From positions 1 to 61,229 of the forward strand of contig JBGRQA010000035.1 in assembly GCA_041725895.1 (NCBI GenBank): a DNA stretch of 61,229 nucleotides. The letters run 5' to 3'. Of the stretch, positions 8,050-15,771 are shown piece by piece. The stretch is from JBGRQA01 sp041725895. Lineage in GTDB: Bacteria; Bacteroidota; Bacteroidia; Bacteroidales; Marinifilaceae. The notes beneath the pieces are model-generated. The model did no database searches and was not told the origin of the DNA. It saw nothing but the letters and a program-made list of their open reading frames with translations. The first letter of the stretch is position 1; every line of letters starts with the position of its first letter. A program made the translations under genes and the position numbers.

Positions 8050-8799
8050 CTAGTCAACTTTGATTACTTTGGCAGTTGGACTTTGGTTGTTGACCTGAAT
8101 TCGGCTTGTGCTTATTTCCGGATTGCCTTTGTAGTAGATATTGCCGTCTGTATAAATGGTTAGGTCTAAATTGTCTTCGGCCCAAACATGTGCTTCACCA
8201 ATTCCGTTTTGAACAATATTTACTTTTTTGCATCTAAATTCTAAGCTCTTTAGGTTGACAATTCCATTCAGAACATAGCTGGCAGTGCTGGATTCTCCGG
8301 AAAGCTGAATGCCTGCTGTTATGGTACCGTAGGAGTGGATTTTTAGGTTTTTTGCCACAATAGCAAGATCTATTTCTACGAGTTCTCCCTCAACAGGAAT
8401 TGTGATGTTAAAGTCGGAGTCGGGGTTCGAGAACCGACCGGTAAGTTTGCATGGGTATTCGAGGCTAACTTGGTTTAGATTGGTGTAATGTATTTCCACC
8501 TGAATGTTTTCAAAATTGCGAGTCAGGTTCTTGTTGTCGTGAGAAATTGTTATGGATTCTTCGTGATTTGTAAGATTTACCTTTTCAAGCAGATTTTCAC
8601 CTCCTATAAAGCTAATTTGATTGATTGTGTCAGGAATCAGTTCTACATCAAAGATATTAGAGATGATCAATTTATTGAAGTTTTCATCTAAAGGTATATC
8701 TTTTCTTGTTGATTTTCCTGGCGATTCGAAAGGTTGCAGAGGAGAGCAGGAAGACAGCAGGCAAAGGCAGATGAGTAGATGGATGTATGTGAGTTTCAT
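8050..8799 (-). CDS. GIN-domain (DUF2807) lipoprotein
   Basis: 249 residues. A signal peptide with lipobox (LLSSC, lipidated C18) leads into a repetitive beta-rich region (about 35-235) with the head-GIN/DUF2807 pattern: F.KLIISNIFDVELIPD, then short strands giving a right-handed beta-solenoid, with the SYGTI and NGIGEAHVWA turns common in the family. The protein is expected to be anchored in the outer membrane or periplasm; its function is not established. It lies 28 bp downstream of the acyloxyacyl-hydrolase-like gene on the same strand and is probably co-transcribed with it. Confidence 0.8.
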   Translation of the reverse strand: MKLTYIHLLICLCLLSSCSPLQPFESPGKSTRKDIPLDENFNKLIISNIFDVELIPDTINQISFIGGENLLEKVNLTNHEESITISHDNKNLTRNFENIQVEIHYTNLNQVSLEYPCKLTGRFSNPDSDFNITIPVEGELVEIDLAIVAKNLKIHSYGTITAGIQLSGESSTASYVLNGIVNLKSLEFRCKKVNIVQNGIGEAHVWAEDNLDLTIYTDGNIYYKGNPEISTSRIQVNNQSPTAKVIKVD

Positions 8800-8827
8800 A
8801 GATATTGGTGTGAAAAGATTTCTGTTT

Positions 8828-9928
8828 TTAATATTTATTCCAGCGGTAGCCTATACCAAATTCAATAAAATCGGCTTTGCCCAAATGAGCTTTTAAGCTG
8901 AGGTTGGTCACAAAATTCTCTTTGATGTAATAGCGTAATCCGATTCTGGTGTAGAATGGGGTGCTGGGTTTTTCTTCGTAAAGAGTGTAAAATCCCAAAT
9001 GGGTGATAAAGCTAAAATTGGCATAGACGAAATCATGTGACACAAAGATTGCCTGTCGAAATCGGTGTTTAAAATCGGTTTGCGGATCAAAATCCCATTT
9101 GCCCCGGTTGGTTGATTCGTCATAGAATAAGTCAATTCCCAGTCCTACAAATTGTATTGGACTAACTTTTCGTGAGTAGTTGGTGGTTAGACTTGTTGTG
9201 AAGTAGTGGTGCGGATCTTTTTCGGTGGTTTGTTTTGAACCGGCGCTCCATACTGTTTCCCATTTGTGTTTTGGGATAGAAGGGGTGGGAGTTGACTTTT
9301 TTGCAATTCGCTTGATGTTGCCAAAATGGTAATTTAAGCCTATGTTGTACGTGAAAATGTTAATGCCTTTGTTTGGCGATTTTACAGAACCATTGGATAA
9401 GTGAACCAATCCCATTCCGCTGGTGATGAATGTTGAAGGGCTGATTTTGAATCTGGTATCTGTGTTGAGGTTGAAAAAAGCATTCCATCTGGATCCAATA
9501 GCTATGTTGGAGTAATTGGTTACCGGGTCGAAGTGTTTGTTGACATAGGCAACTCCCATGCCAATTCGGTAAGTCCACTCAAAGGACTGATTTCTCAGAA
9601 AAGGTAGTTCTGCATAAGGAAATAATGCGGTTGCTTTGCCCAAAACATTGCCATTTCCAAGACCTCCATGGTAGAGTCCGACTCCGAATTCAGGAAAGGC
9701 ATACAATTTGGCCCAGGGATCATTGGAGTGGGTGCGCCATCCGACATTTACTTCAAACGCTTTCGTCCTGGATTCCACTAAATAGCGTATCGAAGGGTGA
9801 TGGGGGAGAACAAATCCTGTGTGGTATTTTACGGATATATTGGGTTTGTTTTTGGATGGAATATCTTGACCGAAGGTGTAAACAATCGGTAGAAGGAGCA
9901 GTAAAAGTATGAGTGCCGTATTTTTCAT
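8828..9928 (-). CDS. Acyloxyacyl hydrolase / PagL-like outer-membrane protein
   Basis: 366 residues from the ATG at 9928 (a TTG two codons upstream is rejected). A signal peptide ends at ...VYTFGQ, followed by a beta-barrel rich in aromatic strands. Residues ~150-200 carry VHLSNGSVKSPNKGIN, matching the His-x-Ser active-site strand of the PagL-type lipid A 3-O-deacylase family (H175, S177). The position of the catalytic Glu in PagL (12 residues after Ser) is Asn here. It is about twice the length of PagL, with a second barrel-like half after residue 215. A consensus promoter ends three bases before the ATG, suggesting a leaderless transcript. Lipid A is the likely substrate by family, but activity is unproven. 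Confidence 0.75.
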   Translation of the reverse strand: MKNTALILLLLLLPIVYTFGQDIPSKNKPNISVKYHTGFVLPHHPSIRYLVESRTKAFEVNVGWRTHSNDPWAKLYAFPEFGVGLYHGGLGNGNVLGKATALFPYAELPFLRNQSFEWTYRIGMGVAYVNKHFDPVTNYSNIAIGSRWNAFFNLNTDTRFKISPSTFITSGMGLVHLSNGSVKSPNKGINIFTYNIGLNYHFGNIKRIAKKSTPTPSIPKHKWETVWSAGSKQTTEKDPHHYFTTSLTTNYSRKVSPIQFVGLGIDLFYDESTNRGKWDFDPQTDFKHRFRQAIFVSHDFVYANFSFITHLGFYTLYEEKPSTPFYTRIGLRYYIKENFVTNLSLKAHLGKADFIEFGIGYRWNKY

Positions 9929-9931
9929 GCC

Positions 9932-9962
9932 CAAATTTATGTAAATATAGGATTATATCCAA
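9932..9962 (-). promoter_or_regulatory. Promoter directly abutting the acyloxyacyl hydrolase start
   Basis: TTG (9960-9962), 20-bp spacer and TAAATTTG (9932-9939) on the minus strand. The -7 element ends 3 bp before the ATG (9926-9928), so transcription is expected to begin at or within a base or two of the start codon. Confidence 0.6.
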
Positions 9963-10031
9963 TGTGATTCATTTTGTTGAAATTATTTTGCATTTTTGTA
10001 GGTTTGTTAAAGACTTCAGAAACTTTAGATT

Positions 10032-10763
10032 ATGCTTACACTTCTATTGAAGGAATTCCGTGTTTTTTTTAGTTCGTTGATCGCTTACGTAGTAATCACC
10101 GTTTTTTTGGTGGCAAATGGTTTGTTTGTGTGGGTTTTTCCCGGGGAGATGAACCTTCTGGATGTAGGTTACGCTAATTTGGATACGATGTTTGCTCTGG
10201 CCCCCTGGCTTTATCTTTTTTTGGTGCCGGCAGTTTGTATGCGTTTGTTTGCTGATGAACAAAAAGCCGGAACCATGGAGCTTTTATTGACCCGGCCTTT
10301 ATCCGATATGAAGATTGTTTTTGCTAAATACCTGGCTGGTCTTTTGGTTGTTTTCTTTTCTCTTGTTCCAACGCTACTCTATTTCTATTCGGTATATCAA
10401 TTGGGGAGTCCTGTAGGAAATCTTGATGCCGGAGCAATTTGGGGATCTTATATTGGCTTGTTTTTACTGGGGGCTGTATATGTTTCGATTGGAGTTTTTG
10501 CCAGTTCTTTAACCGAAAATCAGGTGGTGGCTTTTGTTCTGGGATTGGTGGGGTGTTTCCTGTTGTATTCAGGATTTGAGTATCTGGGGCAGATGGAGAG
10601 TTTGCGGTCTTTTCAGAATGGATTCATTGGATTGGGAATACAGGAGCATTATCATTCCATCTCCCGCGGGATTATAGATAGCCGGGATCTGGTGTATTTT
10701 GTGTCTGTAGTAATGATTTTTCTTTTGATGACCCGTATGGTAATTCAAAGTAGGAAGTGGTAA
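10032..10763 (+). CDS. gldF: Gliding-motility-type ABC transporter permease GldF
   Basis: 243 residues with about six membrane helices, in the ABC-2 permease family. Opening with MLTLLLKEFRVFFSSLIAYVV and carrying ADEQKAGTMELLLTRPLSD (about 75-93) and NQVVAFVLG, it matches GldF. In flavobacteria GldF, GldG and the ATPase GldA form an ABC complex needed for gliding and chitin use; homologues also occur in non-gliding Bacteroidota. gldG follows 46 bp downstream. No gldA is in the window, so the ATPase must be encoded elsewhere. Confidence 0.92.
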   Translation: MLTLLLKEFRVFFSSLIAYVVITVFLVANGLFVWVFPGEMNLLDVGYANLDTMFALAPWLYLFLVPAVCMRLFADEQKAGTMELLLTRPLSDMKIVFAKYLAGLLVVFFSLVPTLLYFYSVYQLGSPVGNLDAGAIWGSYIGLFLLGAVYVSIGVFASSLTENQVVAFVLGLVGCFLLYSGFEYLGQMESLRSFQNGFIGLGIQEHYHSISRGIIDSRDLVYFVSVVMIFLLMTRMVIQSRKW

Positions 10764-10809
10764 GCCCTCTAAATTGTATTGAAAATTTCATTTAAGAAGC
10801 AGGAATAAG

Positions 10810-12498
10810 ATGTCTCGTACTTTAAAGATAAAAAATAGTTTACAGTTAACCGGCTCACTTATTGTAATTGTTCTGGCGGCCTATTTTCTCAATCTCAATT
10901 TTTTTCGAATTGACCTTACTTCGGAGAAAAGATATACCCTGTCAGATAACACTCTGGAGTTACTAAGGAAGCAGGAAAAGGATTTGTACTTTCAGATTTT
11001 TCTGGCAGGCGAACTGCCTCCGGGATTTGTGAAATTGCAAAAATCAGTGCAGGAAATACTGGATGAGTTCAATGTTTATGCTGAGGGCAAAATTCACTAT
11101 GAGTTAATAAATCCCCTGGAGGGATTCAAGCCTAAGGAAAGAGGTCAGATTGTGAGTCAGTTGGTGGACAGGGGTTTGCAGCCCACCAATTTACAGGAGA
11201 AAAGTGCCGAAGGTGGATTGTCGCAGAAGTTGATTTTTCCAGGGGTGATTGTGCACGATCAGGAGAAGGAAACCACGGTTAATCTTTTGAAAAAAGTGAA
11301 TGGTGTTTCCTCTGAATCCAACCTGAATCATTCCATTGAGTCGCTGGAGTATGAATTGACTATGGCCATCCGTATGCTCAATGCAACTTCGGTCAAGAGA
11401 ATCGCTTTTTTAACCGGTCATCAGGAATTAAACCGATACGAAGTAGCAGATTTTTCAGCGTCTCTTTCACAGCATTATGAGGTCTGCAGAATTTCTACTG
11501 AACAATTACGATCAGGATTTGATCAATACAAAGCTTTGGTGATTGCTCAACCCCGAAAGGAATTTTCCGAAACGGATAAGTATATTATAGATCAATATGT
11601 GATGAATGGAGGACGGGTTTTGTGGCTCGTGGATGAGGTTGTGGCCTCTATGGATAGTCTTTCTGTAAAGGAAAGTACTTTTGCATACTATCAACCCCTT
11701 AATATAGAGGATCAGTTGTTCCGGTACGGCGTTCGGGTGAATCCGGACCTGGTTATGGATGCTCAGTGCGCTCTGGTGCCTGTATTGTCCTCCTTGCCGG
11801 GAGAACCCTCGCGTTACACCCCGGGGCCCTGGTATTATTCACCTTTATTTGTTCCTCTTTCAAATCATACCATAACCCGTAATCTGAACCAGGTGAAGGG
11901 GGAATTCACCAATTCTATTGATACGGTAGGAAGGGATGGGAGAATAAGAAAAACCATTCTGTTAAAATCTTCAAAATATACCCGATTGGAGAAAGTGCCA
12001 ACTCCTGTTAGTTTGGATGTTGTGCGCAGGCCGATGAATGCAAAGGATTTTGGAAGCGGTGCCAAATCTGTTGCGGTTCTTCTCGAAGGGGAATTTTCTT
12101 CCGTATTTCAGAATCGAAAGCCAAAGGGAATCGATATTGAGCACCGCGAAGAGAGTGTTCCTACCAGAATGATTGTTGTTGCTGACGGAGATATGGTTCG
12201 CAATCGGGTGAGAGGAACCGGGAGCAATAGGCAAATTGAAGCTCTTGGTTACGATCGTTATTCCCGTCAAACCTATGGTAATCGAAAATTTTTATTGAAT
12301 TGTATCAATTATCTTTGCGATGATGAGGGGTGGATGGATTTGCGATCGAAAGAAATGAAGTTACGTTTGTTGGATAAAACGAGGATAAGGGAGAGTCGTT
12401 TGAAATGGCAGTTGTTTAACATGCTACTTCCGGTGGCTGGAGTCCTTCTCTGGGGGGTATTCTTTTTTATGATGCGCAAAAGAAAGTATACCAGGTAG
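10810..12498 (+). CDS. gldG: Gliding-motility-type ABC auxiliary protein GldG
   Basis: 562 residues. An N-terminal membrane helix (about 12-30) is followed by RIDLTSEKRYTLSDNTLELL, the hallmark of the GldG/ABC-transporter-auxiliary family. A large extracytoplasmic region (about 35-530) includes the IFT52-like section (AFLTGHQELNRYEV; GGRVLWLVDEV). A C-terminal helix (about 535-555) ends in RKRKY. It forms a unit with gldF. The role by family is as partner of the GldF permease; the transported substrate is unknown. Confidence 0.92.
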   Translation: MSRTLKIKNSLQLTGSLIVIVLAAYFLNLNFFRIDLTSEKRYTLSDNTLELLRKQEKDLYFQIFLAGELPPGFVKLQKSVQEILDEFNVYAEGKIHYELINPLEGFKPKERGQIVSQLVDRGLQPTNLQEKSAEGGLSQKLIFPGVIVHDQEKETTVNLLKKVNGVSSESNLNHSIESLEYELTMAIRMLNATSVKRIAFLTGHQELNRYEVADFSASLSQHYEVCRISTEQLRSGFDQYKALVIAQPRKEFSETDKYIIDQYVMNGGRVLWLVDEVVASMDSLSVKESTFAYYQPLNIEDQLFRYGVRVNPDLVMDAQCALVPVLSSLPGEPSRYTPGPWYYSPLFVPLSNHTITRNLNQVKGEFTNSIDTVGRDGRIRKTILLKSSKYTRLEKVPTPVSLDVVRRPMNAKDFGSGAKSVAVLLEGEFSSVFQNRKPKGIDIEHREESVPTRMIVVADGDMVRNRVRGTGSNRQIEALGYDRYSRQTYGNRKFLLNCINYLCDDEGWMDLRSKEMKLRLLDKTRIRESRLKWQLFNMLLPVAGVLLWGVFFFMMRKRKYTR

Positions 12499-12682
12499 AT
12501 GTGTGTATTGTGTCAAGAGGGGTTTGTGGAAAAAGACGGGTGAATTTTTCGATCAATTAGATCCGGAAAATCGAAGGAATTGATTTTTTCATAAATTTCA
12601 GGTGGTTATTCGATTTGTTCATCCATTAATTTTGTATCTTCGTCATTTATTATTTGTCCCATCTGGGGGTGTGAAAGGCCTG

Positions 12683-12713
12683 TTGGAAAAGGGAGATTAA
12701 TTTGATATATTTG
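12683..12713 (+). promoter_or_regulatory. Promoter of dnaN
   Basis: TTG (12683-12685), 20-bp spacer and TATATTTG (12706-12713), a full consensus match. The start is predicted near 12718, giving a 5' UTR of only 13-19 nt. A second -7-like TAATTTTG at 12627-12634 has no -33 partner. Confidence 0.75.
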
Positions 12714-12730
12714 GTAAACTTTTAAATATT

Positions 12731-13867
12731 ATGCAAATGAAATTTGTAGTGTCAAGTACAGGATTACTGAGTCATCTACAGACAATTAGCAAGGTGATAA
12801 GCTCGAAGAATACATTGCCGATTCTCGACAATTTTCTTTTTGAACTGAAAGATGATCAATTGATTGCTACTGCTTCTGATCTTGAGTCAACTTTGATAAC
12901 CACTATTCCACTTGAGAATTCAGTGGGTGAGGGAGTTGTTGCATTCCCTGCAAAGATTCTGACTGATACCCTGAAAGAATTTCCTGAGCAGCCATTGACC
13001 TTTGATATTGATATGAACAGCCTGGCTGTGAAGATCACTTCCGAAAACGGGGTTTTCAGTATTGTAGGTCAGAATGGTGAGGATTTTCCTAAGTTGCCTG
13101 AAAAGGATGCAAATGAGTTGGTTACCATTGCTGTGAACAGTGATGTGTTGTTGAACGGGGTGAACAAAACCTTGTTTGCTACAGCTGATGATGAATTGAG
13201 ACCGGTAATGAACGGTATCTTTGTAGAATTGACTAATTCGGATTTGACTTTTGTTGCTTCCGATGCACATAAATTAGTACGATACAAGAGACTTGATGGT
13301 CGTTCTGAAGTGAACTCCGCTTTCATTTTGCCTAAAAAGCCAGCCTCTTTGTTGCGAAACATTTTGGCAAAAGAGGAGGATCCTGTAAATGTGGAATTTG
13401 ACGATAAGAATGCTTTCTTTACCTTGTCCAACTACAAACTGATTTGTCGTTTGGTGGAAGGAAATTATCCTAGCTACAATTCGGTTATTCCAAAGAATAA
13501 TCCTAACAAGTTGACCATTGATCGTGTGGAGTTGTACAATACCTTGAAGCGTGTATCTGTATTCTCCAATCCAGCCAGTAATTTGATTAAATTCCAATTG
13601 AAGGCAAATCAGTTGGTTGTTTCAGCTCAGGATATTGATTTCTCTATTTCTGCTCGTGAAACATTGCAATGTCAGTACGAAGGAGAAGAACTAGAGATTG
13701 GATTTAAATCGGTATTTTTACTGGAAATCTTATCCAACCTTTCTTCATCCAATGTAATGATGGAGCTTTCAGATCCGACTCGTGCCGGTATCTTCCTGCC
13801 TTACGATAATGAGAATGCAGAGGAAGATGTGCTTATGCTTTTGATGCCAATGATGATTAATGCCTAA
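12731..13867 (+). CDS. dnaN: DNA polymerase III sliding clamp (beta subunit)
   Basis: 378 residues, normal for the clamp, which dimerises into a ring and tethers polymerase III to DNA. Three repeated clamp folds are evident (about 1-120, 130-250 and 255-378), with LPILDNFLFEL, RPVMNGIFVEL and the C-terminal pocket region ending LLMPMMINA in place of the usual YLVMPMRL. The start may be the ATG at 12731 or at 12737 (MKFVVSSTG...). The gene has its own promoter and a strong terminator. dnaA and recF are not adjacent, as is usual in this phylum. Confidence 0.97.
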   Translation: MQMKFVVSSTGLLSHLQTISKVISSKNTLPILDNFLFELKDDQLIATASDLESTLITTIPLENSVGEGVVAFPAKILTDTLKEFPEQPLTFDIDMNSLAVKITSENGVFSIVGQNGEDFPKLPEKDANELVTIAVNSDVLLNGVNKTLFATADDELRPVMNGIFVELTNSDLTFVASDAHKLVRYKRLDGRSEVNSAFILPKKPASLLRNILAKEEDPVNVEFDDKNAFFTLSNYKLICRLVEGNYPSYNSVIPKNNPNKLTIDRVELYNTLKRVSVFSNPASNLIKFQLKANQLVVSAQDIDFSISARETLQCQYEGEELEIGFKSVFLLEILSNLSSSNVMMELSDPTRAGIFLPYDNENAEEDVLMLLMPMMINA

Positions 13868-13895
13868 GGGGATTAATATCTTAAAATAGTTTCTT

Positions 13896-13935
13896 AACCT
13901 AACAGGATTTGATTTCTTGTTAGGTTTTGTATTTT
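13896..13935 (+). terminator. Terminator of dnaN
   Basis: AACCTAACA (13896-13904) pairs perfectly with TGTTAGGTT (13918-13926) and a T-rich tail follows, 29 bp after the dnaN stop codon. Confidence 0.8.
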
Positions 13936-14052
13936 TGTATCCGTTAGAATTATAGGATAGAAGCAATTAGAGTTGTTTGTTAGCTGGGGTTGTTAAAAGC
14001 CTCTGAGGAATGAATAATTGCTGTTTTTCATCCTGGAATAAAAGAATAGAAT

Positions 14053-14823
14053 ATGAATTTGAACCTGAAAAATCCCATTGCCTTTTTCGATCTGGAGACC
14101 ACCGGGATTAATGTGGCCAAGGATCGCATCGTAGAGATCTCAATCGTTAAGATTCAGCCCAATGGGAAAGAAGAAGTGAAAACCCTTAGGGTGAACCCTG
14201 AAATGCCTATTCCCGCTGAATCTAGTGCCATTCATGGGATTTATGATGAGGATGTAAAGAATGAACCAACTTTTAAGGAAGTTGCCAAAAACTTGGCCAA
14301 ATTCCTGGAGGGGTGTGATTTGGCAGGTTACAATTCCAATCGATTCGATGTTCCGGTTTTGGCAGAAGAGTTTCTTCGGGCTGAGGTGGATTTTGATATG
14401 CGAAAGCGTAAATTTGTCGATGTACAGACTATTTTTCACAAAATGGAGCAACGTACTCTGGCAGCTGCCTATAAGTTTTATTGCCAAAAAGAGTTGATCG
14501 GTGCTCACGGGGCCGAAGCTGATACTATGGCTACCTATGAGGTGCTTAAATCTCAGTTGGATCGATATGAGGATTTGGAGAATGATGTGGAGTATCTGGC
14601 CAATTTTTCCAGTCAGACCAATAAGGTGGATTTTGCCGGTTTTATTGTGAAGGACAAGAAGGGGGTTGAGATATTTAATTTCGGAAAAAATAAAGGGAAA
14701 CCTGTTGAGCAGGTGCTTGAAGAACAACCCGGGTACTACGGTTGGATTCTAAATAGTGATTTTCCTTTGTTTACCAAAAAGGTTTTAACAGAAATCAAAC
14801 TACGTGGGTTTAATAATAAATAG
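14053..14823 (+). CDS. DnaQ-like 3'-5' exonuclease (DEDDh)
   Basis: 256 residues. An RNase-H-fold exonuclease domain (about 8-180) shows FFDLETTGI (Exo I, D13 and E15), GYNSNRFDVPVL (Exo II) and GAHGAEADTMATYEVL (Exo III, with H/D of DEDDh). The C-terminus (about 205-250: FNFGKNKGKPVEQV...GYYGWIL..DF) resembles the extra domain of exonuclease-X-type proteins. It could be a proofreading epsilon-like subunit or a repair nuclease. No polymerase gene adjoins, but dnaN lies just upstream behind a terminator. Confidence 0.88.
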   Translation: MNLNLKNPIAFFDLETTGINVAKDRIVEISIVKIQPNGKEEVKTLRVNPEMPIPAESSAIHGIYDEDVKNEPTFKEVAKNLAKFLEGCDLAGYNSNRFDVPVLAEEFLRAEVDFDMRKRKFVDVQTIFHKMEQRTLAAAYKFYCQKELIGAHGAEADTMATYEVLKSQLDRYEDLENDVEYLANFSSQTNKVDFAGFIVKDKKGVEIFNFGKNKGKPVEQVLEEQPGYYGWILNSDFPLFTKKVLTEIKLRGFNNK

Positions 14824-14914
14824 ACTGACCCGTAATTGAGAGCTGTTATAATAAGCGCTTGCAAGTGCTCTTTCGTGGAGATTTCTTGGGGCGGAAAGAA
14901 AAAATCGAAAGCAG

Positions 14915-15526
14915 ATGAAGATTTTAGCAATAGGACGAAATTATGTGAATCATGCCAAGGAATTGAATAACCCGGTTCCTGAAGAACCAGTTGTTTTTTC
15001 CATGCCTGATTCCGCACTTTTGCGCAATAACAATGATTTTTATTATCCTGAATTTTCGAAAGATATTCACCATGAATTGGAGTTGGTGATTCGGATCAAT
15101 CGGGTGGGAAAAAATATTCCATTGGAGTTTGCTCATCGCTATTACGAAGAGATCGGAGTTGGTATTGATTTTACTGCTCGCGATATACAGGCTGAGTGCA
15201 AAAAGAAGGGACTGCCCTGGGAAAAAGCCAAAGCTTTTGATGGCGCAGCTCCTTTGGGTGGTTTTGTAAACAAATCGCGCTTTGCTGATGTGAACAATAT
15301 TAACTTTGCATTGGATATTAATGGAAAGATGGTTCAGGTGGGCAACTCCAGTAATATGATCTTTTCCTTTGATTACCTGATATCTTATTTGTCCAAATAT
15401 TTTACTCTTAAGATTGGGGATTTGATTTTTACGGGAACACCCGAAGGAGTAGGTCCGGTGAAGATTGGGGATCGTTTGAAAGCCAGTATTGAAGATGAGG
15501 TGTTGTTGGATTTTTGCGTAAAGTAG
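14915..15526 (+). CDS. Fumarylacetoacetate hydrolase family protein
   Basis: 203 residues covering a single FAH C-terminal-type domain. Metal ligands are visible as HHELELVIRI (E54, E56) and GVGIDFTARD (D85). IFTGTPEGVGPVKIGD near the C-terminus is the conserved substrate-loop pattern. Members cleave C-C bonds in oxo-acids or act as oxaloacetate decarboxylases or acylpyruvases; which reaction applies cannot be read here. It lies 91 bp after the exonuclease gene and is followed by a terminator, so the two may form a unit. Confidence 0.9.
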   Translation: MKILAIGRNYVNHAKELNNPVPEEPVVFSMPDSALLRNNNDFYYPEFSKDIHHELELVIRINRVGKNIPLEFAHRYYEEIGVGIDFTARDIQAECKKKGLPWEKAKAFDGAAPLGGFVNKSRFADVNNINFALDINGKMVQVGNSSNMIFSFDYLISYLSKYFTLKIGDLIFTGTPEGVGPVKIGDRLKASIEDEVLLDFCVK

Positions 15527-15572
15527 GCTTTCGTTGGCTTGTTCAGTCAATTTAATCAATATAAATAAAAGT

Positions 15573-15604
15573 AAGCTCTATCTTAATGTATAGGGCTTTT
15601 TCTT
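15573..15604 (+). terminator. Terminator after the FAH-family gene
   Basis: AAGCTCTAT (15573-15581) pairs along its length with the ATAGGGCTT that ends at about 15598 (one G-U pair in RNA), followed by TTTTTC. Confidence 0.7.
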
Positions 15605-15733
15605 TTAAGTAAGGATGTAAATTTGGTGATTTTGTGATAGTAATGATTGCGGTTATGTTCTAAGCAAAAGCCAATACAATATATGGATGTCTCGATTCAT
15701 AGATAAGTTCCTTTTAAATTAGGGAAACATCCT

Positions 15734-15741
15734 TACCTTTG
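15734..15741 (+). promoter_or_regulatory. -7 element of the acyl-CoA ligase gene
   Basis: TACCTTTG fits TAnnTTTG. The -33 region lacks a clean TTG at the right spacing. The predicted start near 15746 leaves a leader of about 25 nt to the ATG at 15772. Confidence 0.45.
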
Positions 15742-15771
15742 CTACCGCATGTGTTTCACTAAATTGTGTAT

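Noticed and set aside
12627..12634. TAATTTTG upstream of dnaN as a second promoter
   Set aside because: No TTG at 19-21 bp; the element at 12683-12713 is complete and closer.
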